Below, piece after piece: positions 26,451 to 40,194 of a stretch of 64,000 bases of DNA (the first letter of the stretch is position 1; each line of letters starts with the position of its first letter). This stretch comes from Sisyra terminalis (lineage: Eukaryota > Arthropoda > Insecta > Neuroptera > Sisyridae). Location of the stretch: assembly GCA_958496175.1 (NCBI GenBank), contig OY292277.1:39257050-39321049 (forward strand). The letters run 5' to 3'. The notes beneath the pieces were generated by a model. The model did not search any database, had not been told where the DNA came from, and saw nothing but the letters and a program-made list of their open reading frames with translations. The translations under genes and the position numbers were made by a program.

Positions 26451-27422
26451 TCATTTTTTTTAAAGATTGTGTAAAATTTAAAAAAAAAACATCAAATCAT
26501 ATTTGGATTTATGTACATACATAAATGCAATTATTAAATTACAAATCATAAATTTAAGTGGTCTAAATATAAATTGTGTTCTTCAGTCATCACATGGAGA
26601 TATCTGTTTCACAGTATTTAGTATGAGAACCTTTTTCCCTAAAAACATATTCTTCTTCTTTTTTAGTAAAGTATTACTTTGACAATTGATAAAATTTATT
26701 AATTAATGCTGAGCAATCAAAACAATTTACCCTATTTGTAATTCATTTTCAGTCCCAAAAAATATATTTACAGAAGAAACAATTCCTATATTTACTCTGA
26801 TTCAGTGTCTCTACTGAATATCCTAACTGAATACGCTTACTGCTTATATAAACAATAAACATATTGTTGTGAAATCAAAAACGAAATGAAAACACTACGT
26901 CTGTAATATTATAATGAATATCGACACTCCGGTTTATCTAACGGGTAGTATTATTGTTCAACGGGCATTAAAACAATGATAAATATTCAACTACGTATTA
27001 TTTGCTTTTTAACATAACAGCAATAGAAAATAAATAAATATCAATTTAAAATTATTGTCATGAAAAATTGTTAAAAAATCTTTAGACATAAACTACAGGT
27101 TAGTTTAAAAAGAAACGAATTTTTGGCCTCTTAAGTCTAACTAACTGATTTTGCTGTTATCTGCAAGACAAAATAATGATAATAATTGATATTTACGTGG
27201 CTCCTTACGTGGCTGGAAACTTATCTTGAATATATTGACAACTTGATCATGGTATAGTAAAATTAAATCAAAAATGAAAAAAAAAACTTTTTATTTACAG
27301 ATTTGATTGTACTGTTTTTTAACAAAAATTGTTCAATTTTTGGTAAAACTGTTACTAATTAAAAACACTGCGCTTTTTAATGTTATGAGCAACCTAGTGG
27401 TTTTATATTACCTACCTAAAAC

Positions 27423-27448
27423 CGTTGAATGAAAATTTTCATTCAACG
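27423..27448. repeat. Perfect 26-bp palindrome
   Basis: CGTTGAATGAAAA followed directly by its exact reverse complement, with no spacer. Function unknown. Confidence 0.9.
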
Positions 27449-28028
27449 CCAAAACTGAGCTTTTGATTAGCTAAAATCTATTATACTGCATGCACTTTGG
27501 TTTTTAAGGTGTTCATTTCTGAAAATTAACTTAGTTTAGTGGTAATTTGAAGATAGTATCATCTTTCGATAGTTGGACTAATTTTGGTATGCACCCGTTT
27601 GATTTGGTTGAAATCCGTCTAATTGCAGAGCTTTAATGAATTATTTCATGGTAGATTGTTAGAGTTGCTCATCAGTTTTAAAGTCTTTTATTTAGAAAGA
27701 AATTTTATAATTAAGAAAGAAAAATATATATTCTCTACCATTTAATTTGAATAGTTGTTGTTAGTCAGTATTTTATATTAATGTTGTATATTAATATTCA
27801 TTGAACTGAAATTTTAATAAAGTTTGCTTCAATGAAACGCCTTAATTTTTTTTAAACAAATACCGCTATTTTAATACAGCACAAGGTTTGATACCTGTTT
27901 TATCGTCTCGAAAAATTGTAATATGAAGCTCAGAATTTTATATACTGTTTTTTGGAAATCTGAATTATTAAATTTAAATTAGATGTACAAAAAAATGCAT
28001 ATTGAACGTGTATAAATGAACGTGTTTT

Positions 28029-28090
28029 TTTTTTTATTTTATATATTTATATATTTATATTTTATATTATATTTATATATTTTTATTTTA
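28029..28090. repeat. T-run and TATATTTA simple repeat
   Basis: A poly-T run followed by repeats of TTTATATATTTATAT; pure A/T low complexity. Confidence 0.85.
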
Positions 28091-29617
28091 TGCGGTTTTT
28101 TAGTAAAGAGAAACATTAAAGATAATTGTGATTACATATTACAACACTCTTCACCACAGAACTTGAATTTTTAAATTGAGGCTTTGGCTGATTTTTGGGA
28201 ATCATTAAGCTCCCACTTTCGATTTTCCTTTGCATTAAAGGTAAACATTTTTAAAACCTTTGTAATGATACAATAATTACTCCCCTACGGAAGTTTCTTA
28301 AATATCAAGAAATATATTTCTACCATTTTTCCTCTTAATTATTATAAATTATCAACTTGATTTGTCCTTAATCAATGTTTTAAAAACTACCGACATAACA
28401 TTCTTTCTATGATATAAGCTCAGAGTTAACAGCACTCTCAAAAAGTGCATGGTAAAAAGAGTTGAAGACATTTTCAGGATCCTCGTCAATGTTTTTGGAT
28501 CATTATTCTTTGTCCAAGTACCTCAATCTCTTAATTAAATTCAAAACATTACAGTTCTACTTCATTCAATAGACAAAATGTAATTCCAGGCATTTGCAAC
28601 TTTTGAACCTATTTAATTCTATTAATGTCTACGTAAAGCTCAAGTTTATTCAGTAGATATTTGCCTAAAAAATAACTATTGTAAATGATAAGTAATAAAA
28701 TGATTAGCTAGAACATAATAGTTGCGAAAAATAATGTTTAGTGACGTTTTTAACTTTTTCTTGCAAAAAAAATTAAAAAGAGGATTAAATTGTTTCTTTT
28801 TTTGCCTTTATTTTTTGATAAATTGTATTCATTAATATAATGAAAAACAAAACGAAAGCTTTAATTTATAATTAGTTATGAGTAAATATTAATATTCATT
28901 TCAAATTGATTTTAATATTCCCCCTAAATAAATACAGTATTGTTTCATAAAGTTTGTTCATATTTGATAGAGTTACTGTGCCAATTGGAAGTAGGTGTAA
29001 ATGTAATAAAAAGGTTCGAAACAATTCATTAAAATTTATCGTTTCCTTTATTTATTGTGGAGTTCCTGAAGTTACTGATGAAATCAAAATTAAAAAAATC
29101 AAACTTATAGTTTTAGATATATTGGCTCAAAAATTTTTACATTTATGATTTTATTTTTATTGCTTAGCTTTTACGCCGAAAGGACCTCTTTTAAGGACCA
29201 AAATTTTAATTCGATATGAACAATTATTTTCTAATTTTGACTTAATATACCTAGAGTCATGGAATCCCTACAAAAATATTGTATTGATGATTGATGAATG
29301 GGTAATCTTACTTTTTCGTACAATTTTAAGTTTTTCCGATAATTTCCCTTTCTTTGTGCATTCGGTTGACTAAAGATAAGAAAAATCATTACAAACGCGT
29401 TTCTTGGTTTCGCATAAATTGTTCCGGAATATCATTGATATAACGTTTCGATTATTACCTCTAGATATTCCCGGCTTAATTCATAATGGTTGTTGAAAAT
29501 GGTAAACCAATAAACGAGTGAATGAGACCTTTTTCCTATTTCGACTACCTCTATCACCCACGAAATGTGATCCCAACAAATGAAGAAAATTTGTAAACCT
29601 TAGCATAGAGTAAATAA

Positions 29618-30429
29618 TAGGGTCTTTTTTTTGGGACTATTTTTTTTTTGCTCCCATGCCGAAACTTTGTTGGAAATACTTCAAAAAAAATTCCCTGAAA
29701 GTTTGAGCTCTTACTATTAATATTAAGTACTCGCTCACAGCGTGTGAATATTTTTCATTTAAAATACACGTAAACTTTGACTTTTTTTAAACATTTTTAT
29801 AGCTCAGCGGCATTATCGCCTCGCTCAAAGCCGGGATTTTTTTACAATTGTATGCTCTACAAAAGTGTCTATTGCGGCAAAATCGTAATTTACACGGGCG
29901 AGGTAGTACGGGCCACTAAACCAAGATTTTTCGTTTTTCTCTCAGTAACTCATGAATTACAAGACCTACAGAAAAAATATAAATATCAAATTTATAGGAA
30001 ATTTAATTTCCTACAAAAAAGTTCTAGAAAACCAAATTGCTAAGATCGATATTTCTCGAAATATTGAGACTTGAATTTCTCTTACTATAAAATTTTTACG
30101 GATTATTGAGTAAAATGTAAGAAAATATTGATTTTTTATTCCTTACTAAAAATTATTAAAAATAGGCACTTTTGTAGAGCATACAATTAAAAAAAATCCC
30201 GACTTTGAGCGAAGCGATACCATAAAATGCCGCTGAGCTATAAAAATTTAAAAAACCAAAAATCAAAGTTTACGTGTATTTTAAATGGAAAATATTCACA
30301 CGCTGTGAGCGAGTACTTAATATTAATATTAAGAGCTCAAACTTTCAGGGAATTTTTTTTGAAGTATTTCCAACAAAATTTCGGCATGGGAGCAAAAAAA
30401 AAATAGTCCCAAAAAAAAAACCCACCCTA
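29618..30429. mobile_element. 812-bp transposon-like element with about 255-bp terminal inverted repeats
   Basis: The ends are TAGGGT...TTTTTGGGACTATT and the inverse. Arms run 29618-29871 and 30165-30429. They share blocks such as TGCTCCCATGCCGAAA, CAGCGTGTGAATATTTT, TACACGTAAACTTTGA, TATAGCTCAGCGGCAT and GTATGCTCTACAAAAGTG. The roughly 290-bp centre has no transposase; the 88-codon frame at 29777-30043 runs across the arm/centre junction and has no recognisable domain. The element end carries T/A runs of differing length. The target duplication is unclear, perhaps TA. This is a non-autonomous long-TIR DNA element of unknown superfamily. Confidence 0.75.
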
Positions 30430-31917
30430 GTATATAAATAGGGGATGATTTTTTTCTAAAAATTAATTTTGAATAATCGTATTTGCAGATATAAGTCATT
30501 TGAATAGTATGTGATAAAACTCTGAGGAAGTAATTTGAATTTTTTAACAAAGTAATTAAATGTTCGAAAATATATGGAAATAGGAAAAGAAGTTAAGAGT
30601 GTTTTTTTATAGCAAAATAAGTCGCTGTCGTCTTTATAATTGCAACCATCTATTACTAAGTCAACAAAATGTGTAAGTTTGTTAAAAAATTAATATTTCA
30701 ACGGAAAAATGCATTCTAATAAAAACTATTTCAAGTGTTTTTACTTCAAAATACAAACGAGCACTTGAAAATAAATGTGATGCCATCAATTTAAACGAGA
30801 ATCATAATTATTAAAATCTATAAAAACCAAGGATCTTATGCATTATATTTAATGGGAAAAATAGAGAACGTTTTACGTTTTGAATGGAATAATATATATT
30901 ATTCAGTGCTTTACAAAGACAATTTAAATTGTAATTGTTGCGTTTGACTTATTAAGTATAAAATTTAAAGAAAACTTGTTTTTAAGAGTCAGAAAGTTGG
31001 CAAGACTTTACTTTTTACATTTGATCATTTCCTGTGAAAATGAAAACAAGAAAAAGCTAGAAAATTGTTCGTTATTGTGTTGTTCGTGCAGCTATTTTCA
31101 TTTGAAACGTAACAGTCAGATGCAACTTCCTTTTAATAACAATAGTACGATAATAATGAGGAGAATGTTAGGTCTGTTTTCCTAACGCCGCTTTTGCAAT
31201 TTAATATTTAAGCGCAGTGTCTCTTCGTTTTCTCGAACTGTCTTCATAAATTCTTAGGAGAGACCCTTTCGTCGACAATAATAAATTAAACGTGAAATGA
31301 AAATGAATCGTTCCGATTCTCACATAAATTAATACGTATGGTGTTATGTACGTACGAATAAGTACACATGAATGTGTAAACGTGTAATTACGATCTATTC
31401 TACATACGGGCCTTCTAAATTCACATTAGGTGAAAATATCCCCCGGAAATAATTTGCTCGATTCGCTCAATTTTCCTCTGGAGATAGGCAAATGTGTGAA
31501 TTTCAATACTGCTTAATAACAACACTAGACACAACTGTACAAACTTACACCATTCAAAAACACGAAGCGGGTAGAATGAGCACACTACAGCCATATAATT
31601 TATCCAACTCTTGTAACCGGTTATTGCTTTATTTTTGGAGTGAGTTCGTGACGGCTTATTTAAACTGTGAAATATTGATTTTCAATGGTGATACTATCAG
31701 CGATATTTGTTACAATAGTCAACGTGTGTGAAATTATGAATGCCACGGAAATGGGAATCGTGTCCTCTAGGAATTCATTACAGGATAATATGTGGCAGAA
31801 ATTAGGGAGGAAATAAACCATTTTACAGCACGAGATTGGGAATGGGGCAGAGGAAATTAAATTTAGAATTAAAGTTTTTTATCAACTAGAAATCTTTATA
31901 TGAGCTTCACTCAAATT

Positions 31918-32150
31918 GCATAATATTTTTTAAATGAGAAGACAATTCAGATTATTTAAGGTCTTTTTGTTTTTTATTTTTTATTTAATATTTTTATTAT
32001 TCAATTAGCTACGTTTCGTTACTAATCGTAACTTCATCAGGCTTCTTGATTCACAAAAATAAAATATTTTTAATTGAAATTCAATAAAAATTAAATAAAA
32101 AGATCTTAAATAACCTGAATTGTCTTCTTATTTAAAAAATATAAAAGCTG
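31918..32150. mobile_element. PLE-like foldback, family 4
   Basis: The outer arms mirror each other: TTTAAATGAGAAGACAATTC and GAATTGTCTTCTTATTTAAA, with the outer GCATAATATTTT/AAATATAAAAGC also matching. The inner A/T part is loosely palindromic. Off centre, read on the minus strand at 32042-32011, is CCTGATGA-A-GTTAC-GATTA-GTAAC-GAAACG, a perfect 5-bp hairpin inside the shared motif. There is no coding sequence. Confidence 0.65.
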
Positions 32151-32379
32151 AGATCTGAATTTTATCATCTATTGCATAATATGCTAAGTTATTTCAAGTT
32201 AAGAATATCGTAATTTATTTACTAAGTTTTCCATATTAAAAAAATGCTTGCATAATTTCGTATTTTTTATTTTTCGTAGATTTTTCGTTAGAGAAACGAA
32301 AACACCCTTGGGATTTATCAATAATGATAGGGATAGCAATGCTATTCAAGATAACAATTCTTGTTAGAATTTCCAATTC

Positions 32380-33300
32380 TTGGGAGGAGTGTTCATTGAA
32401 ATTCAAACAGGTTTGCTGATTTATCAAAATTTAAAAGATACGGAGTTAAAGGTACCAAAATGGTACCTAGATCCTAAGATTCAACGGGCACTTTGGGGAC
32501 CATGGAACCCTCCGATAGATATTTCCTTAGCCGAATACCCAAACGACACTACATCTTCTGTACTGTTGGTAAAGTTATTCATGGAAATCCAAAACAGACA
32601 CCAAGGATACCAGGAATTTTACACTGATGGATCAGTAGTAAGCAACCATGCAGACTAAAGACTGAAATATCCTGCAGGATAAGACGGAACCTTAATTTTT
32701 ACCTGCGAGGCTGGAATAACTAAATGGAAAGAAAATAAAACGAAACCGTCAGTCATTTTACTCTAACTCACTATCATACCTAAATTCTCTAAAAATTCGG
32801 CATAACTAAAATAACACTATAATACCCTTACAAAATAAATTAGACCATATGCTCAGAAATAAGTATCTAATAAAGTTAATCTGGAACCCTGGGCATCATG
32901 GGATAGATGACAATGAGTAAGCGGACGAAGCGAAAAAAACGGCAATCATCCAAAAACTACTCAACGACCACGAGCTGGAATTGGAAGACTAGAAAAACCA
33001 AATTAAAACGAAAGTTCGAAAACCCTGGGACAGTATATGGAGGAATACATCCCAAAAAATAGCTATGGTGAGGGACTCAGTACAGGTTAAATCCCTAGTC
33101 GAATCAATAATAAGAAAATACCCAGTGGTTATAACGAGACTCCAAATAGGACATACCAAGATAATCCATCAACATATAAAGCAGGGAGGAGAGTTCTAGG
33201 GGAATTTATTTGGAGAGGTGATTACTGTTCATTATCTTCTAATCGACTATACAACCCTAGTCCACTTGAGGAAGAAGTGTAGATTAGAACATAACATTAG
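32380..33300 (+). pseudogene. Non-LTR retrotransposon RNase H and C-terminal remnant
   Basis: An open frame at 32380-32658 ends in EFYTDGS, the first catalytic Asp motif of the RNase H domain found in I/Jockey-type elements. After a stop and frame changes, 32878-32932 reads IWNPGHHGIDDNE*ADEA, matching the W-x-PGH-x-GI-x-GN-x-ADE block that ends RNase H. Then 33135-33190 reads TRLQIGHTKIIHQHI, the TRLR-x-GHT-x-x-TH motif that follows it. Several stops make it non-functional. The reverse transcriptase part is missing upstream. Confidence 0.8.
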
Positions 33301-34164
33301 GAATGCTTAGCTACAGAGATAAAGTAGGAAGAACAATAGAGTTTCTAAAAGTGACTGGATTGCTAATTGAAATTTAAAGTGAACATTACTAATGACTAAA
33401 TAATTTTGAACTATAATCAAATAGTACTAAAAAAATGGCAAACGAATATAGTCTGGCATCACTAAAATGCATAAACTTAACCAAAAGAAGAAAAATATAA
33501 ATACGACGTTAAAAATCAATTCCTATAGCTAGCGACTTTTCATGTTATTTATGTTTGCACTTTTTTGTATTAACGAAAAAAGCAAGATAATTAATTATAA
33601 TAAATATTGCAATAAACCAAATACAATTAATTCTGCTGAAAAATTTCAATTACGAATTAAACCTATCCATGCTATTTTAGAAGAAGGTAAAATCTTTTTC
33701 TTGAAAAAAAGAAGATAAAACACGGAATGAAACTATTGCATTCTTTAACGGTGTAATCTTGGCATCGAATAACCTGGATCATCCGTTCTCCTTCCAAGCT
33801 ATGCTTTCCTTATTTTCTCTTATGCAAGTCAAAAAAAAAAAGAAAAAGAAAATACCAAGGATATACAATGGTAATCTGGAAATGCTGTAGAATTGTAAAT
33901 TACTGTAAAATCCGTATAAATTTCAATTAGTATAGAAGAAAAAAATGCAAAACGAGAAAAACAAATGTATCACTTGAATTTTATTAATTAAATCAAGTTT
34001 ATTTTGTATGTGTGGTAATTTAATAATAATTTTGAAATAATGCGCGTTTTTCCGAAGGGAGTTAGCATGATGGTTCAGGGGTTGTGTTCTCACATTGAAA
34101 CATTGTGGTGGCGCCTTTTGAAAATTTATATCGCTAATCTACGTATAGAAAATTAATAGAATAG

Positions 34165-34198
34165 GTAGACAGACAGACAGACAGACAAACGAATACAG
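34165..34198 (+). repeat. (AGAC)n microsatellite
   Basis: Five to six near-perfect tandem AGAC units followed by aaac variants. Confidence 0.9.
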
Positions 34199-35371
34199 AC
34201 ACAAAGTTAATCCGCATTAAATGAACAGTGTATAATACCAATAACATTTTGTTGTGGAAAGGATAACTGATGATGCCAACAGATTAGAGACGGGAGAATT
34301 CCTATTGACATTGATACATGGCTGTAATTTTCAGTTCTCAACCTCTATCCTCCTATACGCAACTCACCACCTGAAAAATTTTCACATCTATCTTTGTATG
34401 AAATCTATATAATTATATTATTTAAAGACAATTTATTAAGCTTAAAAAAGTATTTTCAATGCGATTTTTTTTATTTAAAACGAATCCTACATTATTTTAT
34501 TTTATGAAATATTCATATTCAGAATGCTATCATTTTTATAATCATTTGAATAAATAATAAAAGCGCAGTTGATGAAAAAAAAGCAAAAAGGGATATAAAA
34601 CGTAATATGGTTACATGATTTTTTTAACAGGATTATATATTACTCACAAATCTGCATCTACCATGCTATAGTAGGTTCAGGAAGATAAATGGGAATTGTG
34701 GCAAAAGAAAAAGGTATCTAAAAGGAATTTTTAATCTTGTAAGTTTTGTTATGCAAATTGATTGGAAATAAATTGATATTAGATTGAGGTTGCGCTTTAA
34801 AATAAAAGAAATTAATCTTTTATTGTTTGAAAAAGTTTTGGTATCTGATTCAAATTGAAACTTATAAATTTTAAGTTTATATTAGCTGGCATCCGTAACT
34901 AAGATATGTTACTTAAAATATAATTTGTTTAACACTTATCGCAGAGGAAAATTTTTGGTTTTTCCAAATTGATTAAATATTGTAATTTTATGCCACGTTT
35001 TTTATGCCCTTAGAAGTTTAAAACCTTAATTGATGGCTGAAACAATAAATAATATAAAATATAGTACTATTATAACAAGTATAAGAAAACTAATTACACT
35101 TTAGATTCGTTCAAAGTTTATTTATGTTTTTTTATTTCATAATTTATATTATTTTAATGAATAGTTTCGTAAAACAAAATGTTGGAACATATAAAAAAAT
35201 AATTTAATTTAAATGTATCAATATTGATTTATTGATTCAAAAAAAATTAAATAATAAAAGCTGTTTGCTTTCAATTAAAGTTTAAGCTTTTTATTATTGA
35301 TAGTAGAGTTTCCAAAAAAGAAATTATCGCAACAATGAGAGATAATGATATAAGTTTTAGTGTTGAAAGGG

Positions 35372-36158
35372 CAATGAATGAGAAATGACCGAAGTAAATG
35401 AGCTTAGATATAATTGGGCTATAAAAATATAAGGATATAAAGCTCTGGATAGTTTTTTTGAAAGATTAAGGGGAAAGTTGAGGTAGTATGGAATGGTTAA
35501 ACAGTACAATTATTCTAAAATTCATTAGAAGCTTCGAACGAAAAACAGTTCAGTACAGTTATTATATTTCAGATTCAATTTTTTTTCTATTTTATGCCTT
35601 ACATCAGGGTTAGTTTCCCACGTGGTTTAACTCTTTTTTCAAACGTCATCAATTCCTAGCAAAAGGTCTTCAATTTGGATTAGTCCATTCTTCGTTTCAT
35701 CTTAGTTTGATTATTCTTTTTTTTTGGGACCTTACATCTTTCTTTCTACAAAATCAAGTATTCCAATGATTGAGAAATGACCGAAGTAAATGAGTTTAGA
35801 TATAATTGAGCTAATGTTCTAGAAATATGAAAATTTTGGATAGTTTTTTTGAAAGATTAAGGGGAAAGTTGAGGTAGTATGGAATGGTTAAACAGTTCAA
35901 TTATTCTAAAATTCATTAGGAGATTAGAACGACAAACAGTTCAGTACAGTTATTATATTTTAGAATCAATTTTTTTTTTCTATTTTATGCCTTACATCAG
36001 GGTTAGTTTCCCATGTGGTTTAACTCTTTTTTCAGACGTCGTCTATTCCTAGCAAGGTTCTTCAATTTGGGTAAGTCCATTATTCGTTTCATCTCAGTTC
36101 GATTCTTCTTCTTTTCTTGGAACCTTTAATCTTTCTTTCTACAAAATGAAGTATTCAA
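35372..36158 (-). repeat. Direct tandem duplication, about 392 bp per unit
   Basis: Unit 1 (35372-35763) and unit 2 (35764-36158) share long blocks: CAATGAWTGAGAAATGACCG, GTTGAGGTAGTATGGAATGG, TATGCCTTACATCAGGGTTA, and CTTTCTTTCTACAAAATSAA. By position the units are the 3' tail of the minus-strand retroelement next to them (36160-36822). Divergence of several percent with small indels indicates an old duplication. Confidence 0.85.
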
Positions 36159-36159
36159 G

Positions 36160-36822
36160 TATGCATCCTTTTCTTTTTAGAAGATGAACCATTTAGTTAG
36201 CTTTCTTTCTCTTCGCTAATCGATGAAAGCTTTTCTTCGTTGACTCTTCTCAAGACTTCCCTTTTTATGACTCTATTCGTCGATTAATTTTTATTATTTT
36301 AGCAACACATTACAAAAATCTTTGGTTATTTCCTTGTTTTCTTAGGGTCCATATTTCCAATCAATACAATGCTGCACTCTTACCAACATCTTACCAACTT
36401 ATTTCAAATTTAATACTCTTTTTTCCAATTAATAGAATCTTTTTGTCGTTGAACGCAATTTTCACGGAAGCAAGAAAGTCCTCAATTTAACTAGTGTCCT
36501 GGTACTAATTTCCATCTTTGGTGAGAATGATTCCTTAATATTTAAACTGGGTCACGTTTTCTAGATGTATGTCTTCACGTTGATATGAAGCGATATTTAT
36601 ATTTACGATATAATCATGAATTTTGATTTTCCTGTATTTATAACCATTCCATAAGTTTTCCCAGGCAATAATCAAACGATCCTATATAGCTTTTAATTCT
36701 CCTAGATTTTCAGCAAGCAGTATCAGAATGTCAGCATATTTGACTAAACTAATGATGTCCCCCTTTTGTACATTTTGAATATACTTGATAAACCTCAAGG
36801 CAACTAATTCAAAGAAATAGAC
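36160..36822 (-). pseudogene. Degenerate reverse transcriptase fragment of a non-LTR element
   Basis: The minus strand from 36822 reads LRFIKYIQNVQKGDIISLVK, then YADILILLAENLGELKAI. This is the catalytic YADD region with the second Asp changed to Ile, followed by a stop. Further on, QREDIHLENVTQFKY matches the segment before the LG-x-x-x-T-DG motif (here ILTKDGN after a stop). Stops continue into the tandem tail at 35372-36158. The element is dead. Confidence 0.75.
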
Positions 36823-39015
36823 GACCAAATATCAAAGTACCTAGTGGTAATTTAGTGTAAATAAATAGAAGTTAGTTGTAAGGAGAAGTATTACAAATCC
36901 TGAATGAATTCACCCCAAAAGAAAAGTTACACAATATAAGGAGATATTAACCAGGTTTAGTATGACACAAATTGAGACTCACAACAATTTCGACTCTTGG
37001 AAAAAGTGTTCAATATCCAATTAAGTGTATTGATGAATAATTGATGAAACGGTCGCTTTAATAAAGTTCCAAAAATACATTCTCCGTAAATTCGTTTAAT
37101 CCTTTGAAATCTTTGCAAAATCAAACGTTAAAAGTTTAATTTGACTCCAACTTTCTTATTTATAGAGTGGAGGACAAATTTCGGTTTTACTGATTCAACC
37201 CATTTTTAGCTCTCGAGAATATCCTTGCCATTAAAGATTCATCAAGCTTCCAGATGCAGTTTCTTAATTTTTAAACAGATGAACGCAATTAAGAATTTAT
37301 TCGTTTGGTACGTTAACAACACCGCCAATTCTCAAGGCAGTTACAATATTAACGAACTCTATCAATTTCCTCAATGTTTATTTATGATATTTTTTTCAAA
37401 ATTTGAATTAATTTTTTGATTGAAAAATTTGTGACGTAGTATAAATTTGATAACACTAAATATAAACAATATATTTGTTAATCCATTGTACGTGATATGA
37501 AATAAAATTTACGATCCTTATAAAAAATAAATCAAAAACTTTTTCGATTAAAATTAAAAAAAAAAAATGTAAAATGTAAACATAGTCTCAGCAAGGATAT
37601 TTATTAAAAAAACAAAAAAAAAGTATAAAAATGATATTGAAAATGTGTGCAATCTCACACATTTATCGTTTGTCCCTGTAAATTCCCCAATGCGACCGAA
37701 CCAATACGCTTGACATTGAGCCCGGGAGATCAGTTTTCATTCGGGAGGAGCCACAATTTTCATTAAAATATAAACACATATCCACATATAAAGTTCCGTT
37801 ACGATCAAGCGGAAAATATACCGCATTTCCACAGTGCACACATATGTACACAGTACAGCTCTTAAATGCACTCCATATATCGAATCTTCCCGCATCATTC
37901 CCCCAAAATTCACCCTTACATATCCGCACACATAATTGCATTTGTGCATTGTGCATTTTAAATTTTATCAATTTAATTATAGAAAATTTAAATTGCTCAC
38001 ATTGGGTCTTTCAGTGCACATAATTTATTAATTTCATCCATACAAAATATTTATAATACAAACTTTATTATTTTACCTCATCCAAACTAAATTTTTATCT
38101 TCATTTGGATTTCCTACATCCCTGCATACACTTCTCTGAATTAACCAATGCTAACATTATAAAATAACAGAAAATAAATACTCTAAATATTGTTTCATCA
38201 ATAAAACTGTTAATAACGACAAATATGATTATGTATATTTATGATTTCAACTGACTAGTAACGGAGGCATTGGGGCAAATGGCAGAATTATTTTCGCTAT
38301 TATTTATTAAAATTGATATTAATAATAGCTAAAATTAGATAACTTTCAATTTGATTCAATTTTTATGCATTGATTGCCACTGTTATTTATTAAAATTTAT
38401 TTTCATTTATTAGAACGAGATTTTATTGTTTTAATATGAATTATAATAATATTGAATTTATTAAAAATTATGCTGAATTCATAAATGAGAAAATTTAATC
38501 ATTTTGGGAAGTTCAATTGATTGAACGAACCTTTTGAAAACCGATACGATAGTTTTTTGTTTTCTATTGGTATAAATTTTAGTTTCAAAATTAAAATTTA
38601 AATAATTCTTTATTCTTTCTGTTAAATAAAATATATTTAGTTTTAATTAAAATATTTTAGCGAAATATACACATTTGTATCGATGTATTTGAATATAGTT
38701 TATACAAAAAATATAAATATTTGTTAGTTTCTACTATTTAATAATGTTACATAATGTGGAGGTATATCCTTTAAAATTAGACACTTAAATTTAATATTCT
38801 CTCTCACTTCATCCTTCCATCCCTATTAAGATCATTGTTTGGGGGATCTTTCTTTTCTATGTTTGCCTTTCACTTTTACTTAAACTTAAAGTATTTACAT
38901 TTTTCCAACTCATATCACCAAACTACCAGCTTTCTACTAATGAACTTATCATGTATTCTTAGAATTTCCATGATGGATTTACTAATAATTTTCTCCGTTC
39001 GTGTGATTTTTAGTA

Positions 39016-39050
39016 ATATATATATATATACCCATATATATACCCATAGT
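39016..39050 (+). repeat. (TA)n / TATACCCA simple repeat
   Basis: AATATATATATATATACCC followed by ATATATATACCCATAG. Confidence 0.8.
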
Positions 39051-40194
39051 TTGAAGGTAATTATCTTTTACTTGTTTATTTTTTTAGGAACTAAGTTATT
39101 CCAAGATCAGTCCTTAAATTAAACACGTTTTTGATAAAGCTAACTAAATGTATGTAATTAACCACACAGAACGCCTACGAAGTAGCTCAAAGATTATATA
39201 CCTAAAACCTTAATCACTAATGGATATATCACTAAGATGGATGAATTTTTCTGTTTTCGTTTGGATCACCATTGCTATTCTGGGTATTGTTTTACGTTGT
39301 TTGTTTTCTTCACTGTGCTCTCTGGTGTTAGTAACGAAGGTTCCTAGGTATATAAATATTTGGGGCTACTTTCCAATCGTTTAGCACAGTATACAAACTA
39401 TAATATATAATTAATTATTAATTCCAAGTTAATTTTATATTTTAAGCGTTTCAAAATTTTAGAATTGATCCTGAAATCTCAAAATGAGTCCTAGAAGTGG
39501 AAGTTTTATACAAGGAGTAGTTATCATAACCCAAAATAGGCTCGATATAATTAGTTACCAGAATTTTTCGCATCATTGCTAATTCGATAATGTTTGATAA
39601 AATCGTTTTGCCAAATTCATATTTTTCCTCACTACCCTATTTTCATTTGCTTTTTCTTTATTTAAAATATTCGGGAATTTTTTTAACAAAATTTAAAATA
39701 TTTTAGAGCCAAGAAATTCACCGAGTTCAAACTTCCAAATAGTTTTGTCTCTTGATTTGTTTGAGGCATTTGTTCTTAATTATGTATCCAACATTTTGTT
39801 CCTTCGAGCCGGATGTCTTATCATTTTGATTTTCTTTGATTTTGCTATATCGTAGAAAAATTGTACTCCTGGATTCCTTAGCTCCACTTCTGAATAAAAA
39901 CCTCTTTCATTTTTCTCCATTCCTCTCGATTTTAGAATACTTGGACCTAGTTCCTGCCATCCAACTACACCAAGTCTCCATCTTAGTGTCGACCTCTTTT
40001 TTAGTCTACCATAAGATTTTGGCCTTAGTTCATCAACAATTTGTCGCGCGGAAAACATCCCCAACCAATGGGTCATTTTTGAGTGGCTATCTTTTTTATA
40101 ATATCTGTTTAAATCTGAGAGTTACAGAAAGGAAGTGTAGTATTGTAATACTGTGATTTTTATTTATCAACCTTATGAATTTCATGGTCTAGAC

